Source: Podocnemis expansa | Lineage: Eukaryota > Chordata > Testudines > Podocnemididae | Length of the DNA stretch: 64,000 nt | Reading direction: 5' to 3' | Assembly: GCA_007922195.1 (NCBI GenBank) | Contig: ML682007.1 | Coordinates: 19,582,998-19,646,997, forward strand | Part shown: in pieces, positions 57,388 through 64,000 of the stretch | Position numbering within the stretch: the first letter of the stretch is position 1 | How the letters are laid out: the number at the start of each line of letters is the position of its first letter | Program-made: the position numbers and the translations under genes | The notes under the pieces: generated by a model | Seen by the model: the letters and a program-made list of their open reading frames with translations, nothing else | Databases searched by the model: none | Told to the model about the DNA's origin: nothing

Positions 57388-57650
57388 AAAGGAGGGAGCA
57401 AAACAAAGAAGGAATCTGATGGCACTTTTAAAGACTAACACGTTTCTTTATCAAATGAGCTTTCATGGGAGAGAACCCCACTTCATCAAATGCTTGACGT
57501 TCCCATTTTCAAGCGTCTGATGAAGTGGGATTGTCTCCCACAAAAGCTCATGCAGTGAAGAAATTTGTTACTTTTTAAAAGTGCCACCAGACTCCTTGTT
57601 TGTTTTGCTGGATGAGACTAACATGGCTACCACTTTGAAAGGAGGGAGCA
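57388..57650. mobile_element. Full foldback element with 13-bp target duplication
   Basis: The body is 57401-57637 (237 bp). The left arm AGGAATCTGATGGCACTTTT and the right arm AAAAGTGCCACCAGACTCCT are inverted over about 95 bp per side, including two GTGGG/CCCAC hairpins. The right end goes on with AGACTAACATGGCTACCACT. Flanks are identical: AAAGGAGGGAGCA at 57388 and 57638. There is no coding capacity. Confidence 0.88.
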
Positions 57651-60215
57651 GTGGCCGAACTGCTGGGATGGGTCTGGGAACCTTAACTGGTTGGGCTGGG
57701 ATGCCTTCTCTGTCTTTGTCATGTCAGGGGTCAGACCGTGGCCGACTCTTCCCCTGACTGTCCGCTTTGAGGACCCTCACTATGGCCATGGTGTAACCTG
57801 GGAAGCTGACAATGGGGCTGGGAGGTACACCTCACCAGGACTGTGTGTCCAGCGGGCCTGCTAGGGTCCGGATGGGGCATTTTGTGCAGCGCTTATCATG
57901 TCTACTGGCTGCACTTGCAGAGGAGAAGTGAGGTTGGTTGCAGTACGCTCCTTTCTATGCACATGGCTCCTAAAATACTACTTCTGTTCTCAGCCAGGTA
58001 AAGTCTCAGACGACTCCCCTTTAAGTTGCTGGACTCTGCAGTGAGATCATAAAGAACTGGTGATGCAATGGAGCTGACCCACAGAGAACTTGCCAGTTCC
58101 CACCCCTGCAGCTCAGTAGAAATAGTGCCAGATTTTACAAGCCCCAGGAGACTCAGAGTACGCGGCAGTAGGAGGAGAAAGCAGAGGACCAGGGGAAAAG
58201 CACTGAATGGGAAGAGCTGTGTGTCCCAGGAGAAGAGTGAACTCTGGATAGGATCTTCTGTCATTTCATAAGCTGCTTTTCAGTCACGCAGGGCCATGGC
58301 CTCTCCCTGGAATTCTCTTAGCAGCTTAAGAGCTGTTTTGATCTTGCTTGTCTAATCATGATATGGTGGGTCGAACTGCGCCTGGGCTACACCTCGGTGG
58401 GTGTGTATTGGCGGCTGTAGTGTGTGTGCATCAATTGCTGGTTTGGAGTGTCAAACCATAGCGAAACATTTGGAGCTGCGGTGGCCACTTGCCTCTCTGC
58501 CTGTTTGGGGCTTCAGTCCATCAGCTGAGTTTAAGGAATGGCTGCATGTGTTGCACTCTCGCTATGCACAGGGCCCCACACATGGGGTGAACAGTGTTCA
58601 AATGGGGGTCCCAGTAGAACAACCCCATCACGGCTTTGTCCATTTACATCTGCAGGGGGCTGGAGGGTGCCCCCCACCTGATGTGGCAGTGCCAGTCGGT
58701 GAAGCGCTCGGTCTAGCGTGGCAGCACCTCCTGCTACAGAGAGTGGGATGAGGTGATTGGAGTAAGTAACCTGTCCCTTTGGTCTCATGGGCACATAGCA
58801 TGCTCCCATCTGATCCCTCCATCACTTTCTTGGTTCTGACCCATGGATCAGCTCAGGGAACTGGGGAGTGTTTTTTAATAACATTCAAGGCAGCAAACAA
58901 AGGGTGGTCTGCCCCTCTTCTCCCCATTCCTCCCTTTCCTGCTGAGGCAAGTGCCTTCCAGCCTCCCTTTTCCTCCTTTCTTCAGCGGGATTTCCTAAAA
59001 ACGGAGCTGGGGGTTCTCCCTTCTCTTGGGCCTCCTGGCATTTCAGGAGGTTGCGTGGGAAAAGGATGTGTTTCGCAGACTCACCGTCAGCATCCCAGAC
59101 TTCCCTGCAGGCCAGTTTGCTCCAAAGGGGTCAGCCATCTGCCACCTCTCACACTGAGTTACATTTCCATTTGGAGGGTGCTTGTACATCTGTGAGTGTG
59201 TGTTAGTGAATGAGCAGGAGTGTGTAAGGGGATGTGTGTCTTTGCATGTGAGGGGTGTTTGTGAGTGTGCGTTGTGTGGTGTGGGCATGTGTTATTGCTT
59301 TGCTAGTCATAGTTTGCAGCCTATTCATTGGATGGCTCAGGAACTTTCCCCCAGGCTGTGAATGTGCTGCCAAGTGCCTTGCCTTCTTGTGAGATTTTTA
59401 TCCCAGCCTGAGCAATCTTTGCCCTGGCTTCCTTATACTGTGGGAAGGGCCTCACTCACCCGGGCTGATAGCCTGACAGCACTGAAGTCACCAGGGTTTG
59501 CCCTAAATCCAAGCAAGGAGCAGGGGAGTGGGGGGCACCCAGCCAAGCATTGAGGTGAGGGCGGGCAGTGAAGCCAAGTCTCTCGAAACAAAGAGCAGAG
59601 GGCCAGCAGAAAATGTGACATTCTCACTCGGATCCCACCAGATCTCCCCCCGTTTTCAGCCGGCAGTTTGTGTAGTGATTGTTTTGGGATACACCCTCGC
59701 TGCCCTCACGAGAGACGACAGCTCCATACACTTGGCTGTAGTTGATGACCACAGTAAGAGGCCTGAGGTCCTGGTGGTGGAAAGGGCCTTTTGCTGGTGT
59801 CCCTGTTGTGGAAGGAAGGCACAGTTTGGTGGTGGTGTGGAGGCTAAGACAGTGTCTGGTATGTCACCGTCTGGGGATGGGAACCTCGCAGAGATGCCGC
59901 TGCTAGGATGAGGAGACAGCTGTGCCCTCTTTATAAGGCTCCGCCTGTTTGACTGTCACTCCTACATGGCAAGATGGGGTAGAGCCACCTGCAGCCTGGT
60001 TCCTGGTGTATTAGCATTCAGAGCAGTGTCTTAGCTGCCTTGGCACCACGGGGTTAAGCCAGGCCTTGAGGTTGCGGTAGCCTCGTTCCACTGCAGATAT
60101 GTAACAGAGGAGTGCCCTCTGGTGACCAAAAGTAGAATTGCTGGTGCCTAGTTGTGAGCCAGTTTTGTCCACTCCTGAGATAAGCTGTCCTAATCAGTTT
60201 TGCCATCTCCTCGCA
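57651..60215. other. Intron 1 sequence, no exon recognised
   Basis: A degenerate GT-rich tract (GTGTGTGTT, GGATGTGTGTC, GTGTGCGTTGTGTGG) spans about 59185-59292. The 138-codon frame at 58779-59195 and the 127-codon frame at 59528-59911 show no domain I recognise. Nothing else. Confidence 0.55.
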
Positions 60216-60422
60216 AATTAATCCAGGGTCTTGAACTCAGATCATCACAAGGGCCACATGAGGACTAGTAGAGGGCCACATGAGGACTAGAATGTTACCC
60301 TGAGGGCCGAAACAATGAAGTATTTTCATACAACAATATTGCAAATATTGGTAAGAACAGTGTTGTTGAGGGCCGCAGGAAATAGCTTTAGGGGCCACAT
60401 GTTTGAGACCCCTGAAGTAATC
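60216..60422 (-). mobile_element. Non-autonomous hAT element (191 bp), 28903 family, reverse
   Basis: The element at 60224-60414 begins CAGGGTCTTGAACTC and ends GTTTGAGACCCCTG. Flanks are AATTAATC and AAGTAATC (7 of 8). The interior carries GGGCCACATGAGGACTAGTA and a second, partly duplicated GGGCCACATGAGGACTAG just after it. Confidence 0.82.
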
Positions 60423-61054
60423 CAAGTGGATCTGGTTGCCAGGTACTGGGTCATGGAACTGACAGGGCAGGAGGAGTCCAGGCTTCAGCTAGCTATGGTG
60501 TCTGCTGCTTCATTCATGAGAGACGAGCGTGTATGTGGGGAGGGAGGTGAGCTGTACTCTCAGCTCTCTCCTGGCAGTGGGGAGACAGGTTATCTTGTGC
60601 GCAGGTTTTGTGTGTGTAATTAAAAGCACCCAAACACACACACAACATCCTACTCTGCTCTCTGCACTGCCCATTTGCACGTGAAGGATTTTCCGCGAAG
60701 TATTGCACCCGCAGCAGAAGTTGTCCCTCCCCACTCTCCCATGTCTCTGCATCACCCTCTCTCGGTCTTCGTTCTGTATTTTCTGGCTATTGCTCTCAGA
60801 CCCTCGGATGCTGCTCAATGTGGATCACCTCATCTGTCTCAAGGGCACAGCCGAGGGAAGGGCAGCAGCCCAGACTGGTGGTATCCAGGGGTTGGATTCC
60901 CATTGAGGGATACATTACAAAGATGAGGACTAACAGAGTAATTGGAGATGGATGAATGGCCTGTAATCTAAAAGGTGAGATGGTGACAATCCATGGGGCT
61001 CATGTTTACCATGGGTCATAGAGTGACAGAAATAAGGCAGCAATAATACACTGA

Positions 61055-61176
61055 TCCGTGTAGCACCTCTGCTTAATATGCAGAAGGTCCTGGGTTCAAG
61101 CGCCGGGGGGTTGGACTCGATGATCTCACGAGGTCCCTTCCAACCCTATGATTTGATTGATTGATTGATTGATTGA
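61055..61176 (+). mobile_element. tRNA-like SINE with CR1-type tail and (GATT)n end
   Basis: GTAGCACCTCTGCTTAATAT, AGGTCCTGGGTTCAAGCGCC (box-B-like), GGGGGGTTGGACTCGATGAT and GAGGTCCCTTCCAACCCTAT, then ATTTGATTGATTGATTGATT. This is cleaner than the copy at 35018 and so probably younger. The 5' end is truncated or starts near 61050. Confidence 0.8.
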
Positions 61177-61506
61177 ACTAGAGCCAAATCTTTCCTCTCC
61201 ACCTGCTTACCCCCAGTTGTTGCTTCCTCCCCTAAGCAGAGTGGACCTTTCCAGGGTTGGTCCACCTTGCTTGATCAGTCCCTCTGTCACTCACTTCTTC
61301 TTTACCAGCTGTCTGGGCTGTGGTCCTTTCCCACCAGCTGCTGGCTCAGCCTCCCCAACTCTATACTAATATCTTCCTGTCTCTGCCTCCCTTTGGTTCC
61401 CATTCTGGGGGGTGGGAGGTGTGGTTTGGGAATCACAGAGAGTCCTGCGGAGGAAATGGGTCCTATCAAGGGGGAGGGCCTTTGGAAAGAGCTGGCTGGT
61501 GACAAG

Positions 61507-61665
61507 TTTCAAAGGCGGCAGCTGTGTTAGTCTAGTTCAGCAAAACAAACAAGGAGGCCCGTGGCACTTATAAAGACTAACAAATTTATTAAATAAATAA
61601 ATAAATGAAGATATAAATATATTTTTTAGTCTTTATAAATGCCACGGGACTCCATGTTTGTTTTT
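61507..61665 (-). mobile_element. Foldback element in reverse orientation
   Basis: Starts TTTCAAAGGCGGCAGCTGTG, the reverse of the family's right end, then GTTAGTCTAGTTCAGCAAAA. Inverted arms are GGCCCGTGGCACTTATAAAG and CTTTATAAATGCCACGGGAC around an (AAAT)-rich centre. No clear target duplication is seen. Confidence 0.72.
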
Positions 61666-61997
61666 CTTCTTTGTTATGTACTCCTAAAAGTTAGCTGTTT
61701 TCCTAGGGTTAAAAGAGGGTGCAAGTAAAGTTGGCTGTGGAACTCACTGTCACAGGATAGTTGGGGTTAATAGTTTAGTGAAGTTCAAAGAAAGATTAGA
61801 AACACATCTGGGGAAGAACAGCATTGCAAGTGACACTAGCTAGGCTGAAATGACACGGACTGACCATTCTCATGCTTCCTGCTGCTGGTTGCCAGCTGTG
61901 GCCTGGAAGGAATGCCTCTCTGGCAGAATATTGCACACTTAGACCCGTGACGTGTGGCGAAGAACGTGTTACACCTCCTCTCCGTAGCATTTGTTCG

Positions 61998-62228
61998 GTC
62001 CTAGCCAGGGCCAGCCCAAGGTTGTTTGATGCCCTAGGTGAACTGACTTTGAAGCCACTTCTTTCCACCGTATGCAGGGCTATCTGTTGCCAGCACTTTC
62101 ACGTTGTGGAATAGGTTGGAAAGAAAGAAAGAAAAAAAAAATCAGCTCTAATTGGGTGCCCTTTAAAACCTGGTGTCTTAGGTGACTGCCTAGTTTGCAT
62201 ATATGGTTGGGCGAACTCTGGTCCTAGC
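61998..62228. mobile_element. hAT-like element (215 bp), CAGGGCC family
   Basis: The element at 62006-62220 begins CAGGGCCAGCCCAAGG and ends GGTTGGGCGAACTCTG (10 of 16 inverted). It is bounded by a perfect GTCCTAGC duplication. The interior has a GAAAG/poly(A) run and GTGCCCTTTAAAACCTGGTG. Its start resembles the 18378 element (CAGGGCCGACCCAAGG). Confidence 0.85.
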
Positions 62229-62555
62229 TGCTGATGGACAGGACATCAGATCAGAAGGACCATTGGTCTTTGCTAGCGTGAACTTGATTGGCCATTGTCC
62301 TGCTTCAGCATGGTAGGAGATGAGGGATTGGAGTGGTTGGACCTTTGGCCTGCTCTGCTGAGGTCAGTGGCAGGAGACAGGATGCTGTGGTGGACAGAGC
62401 ACAGCTTGGCTTTAGTACATATTGGATGGAATGGGGATCTGCTCTGTTTTGGTAGGAGATAGAAAGGGGGAACTGAGTTACTCCCAGTTCCTTGTGTTCC
62501 TAACCTAGTTCACCCCTTTGATATCATTAAAACTTCTTCTGATGTCTGTTGACCT
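62229..62555. other. Intron 1 sequence, nothing recognised
   Basis: No gene, repeat or RNA feature that I can name. Confidence 0.5.
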
Positions 62556-62812
62556 ACAGTGGAACCAGAACAAACAGAGAGTCCTGTGGCACTTCTAAAA
62601 ACTAAAATTTATTTATTTATTTGTGGGAGAAAAATCCCACTTTGTCAGACGCATGAGTGCCCCATCTTCAAGTGACTGACAAAGGGGGGTTTTCTCCTGC
62701 AAAAGCTCATGTGATAAATAAATTTGTTAGTCTTTATAAGTGCCACAGGACTCCTTGTTTGTTCTGCTGACCTAGACTAACACGGCTGCCCTTTGGGAAC
62801 AGTGGAACCAGA
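62556..62812. mobile_element. Full foldback element with 14-bp target duplication
   Basis: The body is 62570-62798 (229 bp). Arms are AGTCCTGTGGCACTTCTAAA on the left and TATAAGTGCCACAGGACTCC on the right. The centre holds two TGGGAG/CTCC-type hairpins and ATCTTCAAGTGACTGACAAA. The right end is CTAGACTAACACGGCTGCCC followed by TTTGGGA. Flanks are identical: ACAGTGGAACCAGA at 62556 and 62799. Confidence 0.88.
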
Positions 62813-64000
62813 GACCTTCTAAGATACCTAAAGGAGGTGGCTCAGATGGTTTGAAAGATGGGACATTCAGGAATTGCTGTCTGAGTACTGCCAGTTTTTA
62901 CAGGGCTCTCTGCTGTTCGGTTCAGGAGGGATATCATGGAGGTCTTTCGCAGGGCACTGGGAGGACTGCTCAGCGCTGGATTTTGTTGGTCCAGGGATGA
63001 GATGCCAAGGCTGGCCTTGCCCAGATTGATTGCCCTGCTACAGCTCAGACTGGCAGCACATACAGTCAGTCCCCAGAGGTATCAGAAGGAGTGTGGCTAG
63101 CTTTGTAGCAGGTGATTGCACAATCGCACATTTTTTCGCCCGTTTTGGATGGAAGCCCTGGAGGGGGTGTGTATGTGAAGGCAGGTGGGGACAAGGTCAG
63201 ACAGGCAATGAACTGCTAGTCATGTGAGGCCGCTTGCAATCTTGTTACAATGCAGTCACGCTTCGATGTAACCTTCATTACAACACTGAATATGTGTACT
63301 TTCACCCAGAACTAGTCATGTTGTTAACCCACGGCAGGACCTTAAAGCGTAGCAACGGTTGAAAGACAAGGGAAAGGTATGGCTTTCTGGGGCGTTGGAT
63401 GGCCACTGTGGCTGGCCTGTATTTCATAACTCTTGTATTGACATCACAGCCTGGCAGGAGCCGGAATAGCTAATCCTTGAGCTCCTTCTCAGAAGTGGGA
63501 CTAGGGGGATGATATAGAAATGCCAGACCAGGTTCCAACATCTGTGATGTTGGTTCCAGCTGTTGTTGCTGCATTGAGGTCAGTGGAACGACTCCATCGT
63601 GATGGAAAATTTTTCCCCAATGACTTCCCCTTCCCACAACACTCTCTGCCCACAGATATTGGGATACCTGTAGAGAGTGATCACGCCACCTCAGTTGCCA
63701 GCTTTCTTTATTTACCAGCAGTGAAGCACATTCCAGTTGCCCGTTTTCCATGGCCAACTTAAGGCCTGTGTTTTGGCCCCCTTTGCCCTGTGTGTTGGGA
63801 GCTGCTTTGGTTGGAACAGCTGGCTTAAAGGCACACCCAGGGGCAGAGTGCAGTCTTTTCGGTAAATGAGCAGGGGCAATTGTGGGAGCTTTACTTAGCT
63901 AAAAGGTGAATATAAAGGACAGTAATAAATTGGGCTTGTGCTCCTTTCTGCAGCTGACCAATTTGTAAATGTTTAAAAGCCATTTAAAATACTTTCTTGT
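62813..64000. other. Intron 1 sequence to the window edge, no exon recognised
   Basis: Frames of up to 95 codons without known motifs. No PGC-1beta exon 2 signature is seen. Confidence 0.55.

Larger units (their letters stand above)
40470..64000 (+). other. PPARGC1B: PPARGC1B intron 1 (5' part, runs off the window)
   Basis: The donor is at 40470. No second coding exon (acidic block with a PELDLSxLD-like stretch) is visible before the window ends, in line with the very long first intron in other vertebrates. The intron is ordinary non-coding sequence with scattered repeats, listed separately. The human intron carries the microRNA miR-378a about 2.5 kb after exon 1. I looked for its arms here and did not find them. 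Confidence 0.8.

Noticed and set aside
61050..61120. tRNA gene suggested by GGTTCAAGC
   Set aside because: It has a box-B-like word but no cloverleaf, and it is followed by a CR1 tail. It is a SINE head, not a tRNA gene.
1..64000. CRISPR array, bacterial operon or phage content
   Set aside because: The repeat content, CpG pattern and intron-exon structure are those of a vertebrate nuclear genome. The tandem arrays lack unique spacers.

Overview
The window is vertebrate nuclear DNA, most probably from a turtle. The support is its set of interspersed repeats: CR1 LINEs whose 3' ends read like GGTCAGACTAGATGATC, a tRNA-like SINE with a CR1-type tail (the layout of cryptodiran turtle SINEs), amniote MIR relics, many short hAT elements, Penelope-like relics, and a very common foldback element carrying AGTCCTGTGGCACTT. 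The exact species cannot be read from the sequence. The foldback subfamily with CCCACGAAAGCTCATGC suggests a softshell-type turtle, but this is a weak guess.

Only one protein-coding exon is well supported. It is the first coding exon of PPARGC1B (PGC-1beta) at 40386-40469 on the + strand, inside a CpG island (about 40150-41500) with GC boxes and a 9-codon upstream ORF. It ends at a phase-0 GT donor. Bases 1 to about 40150 are then the intergenic region upstream of the gene, and 40470-64000 is the start of its long first intron. No other exon, tRNA, rRNA or known microRNA was recognised. Nearly every other long open frame is chance or lies in a repeat.

Layout: 1-21 kb is mostly unique intergenic DNA with scattered MIR and foldback elements and a 561-bp GC-rich hAT element at 18.4 kb. 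21.2-22.85 kb is an antisense CR1 LINE. 27.5-28.6 kb is a sense CR1 with a readable but broken C-terminus. 28.9-33.5 kb is a dense nest of repeats inside repeats, including two Penelope-like relics with GIY-YIG endonuclease remnants. 36-39.5 kb holds three further hAT elements, two of them side by side. 39.5-40.0 kb is a 105-bp tandem repeat broken by a 10-N assembly gap. From 40.5 kb a 24/21-bp minisatellite starts about 30 bp inside intron 1. The rest of the intron holds more hAT, SINE and foldback copies.

The most interesting signal is the foldback family. Several copies are flanked by 11-16-bp target duplications, so they look retrotransposed rather than cut and pasted. Their arms carry a hammerhead-ribozyme-like core. 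Their end resembles the Penelope-like 3' end. Together these suggest a non-autonomous partner of Penelope-like elements.
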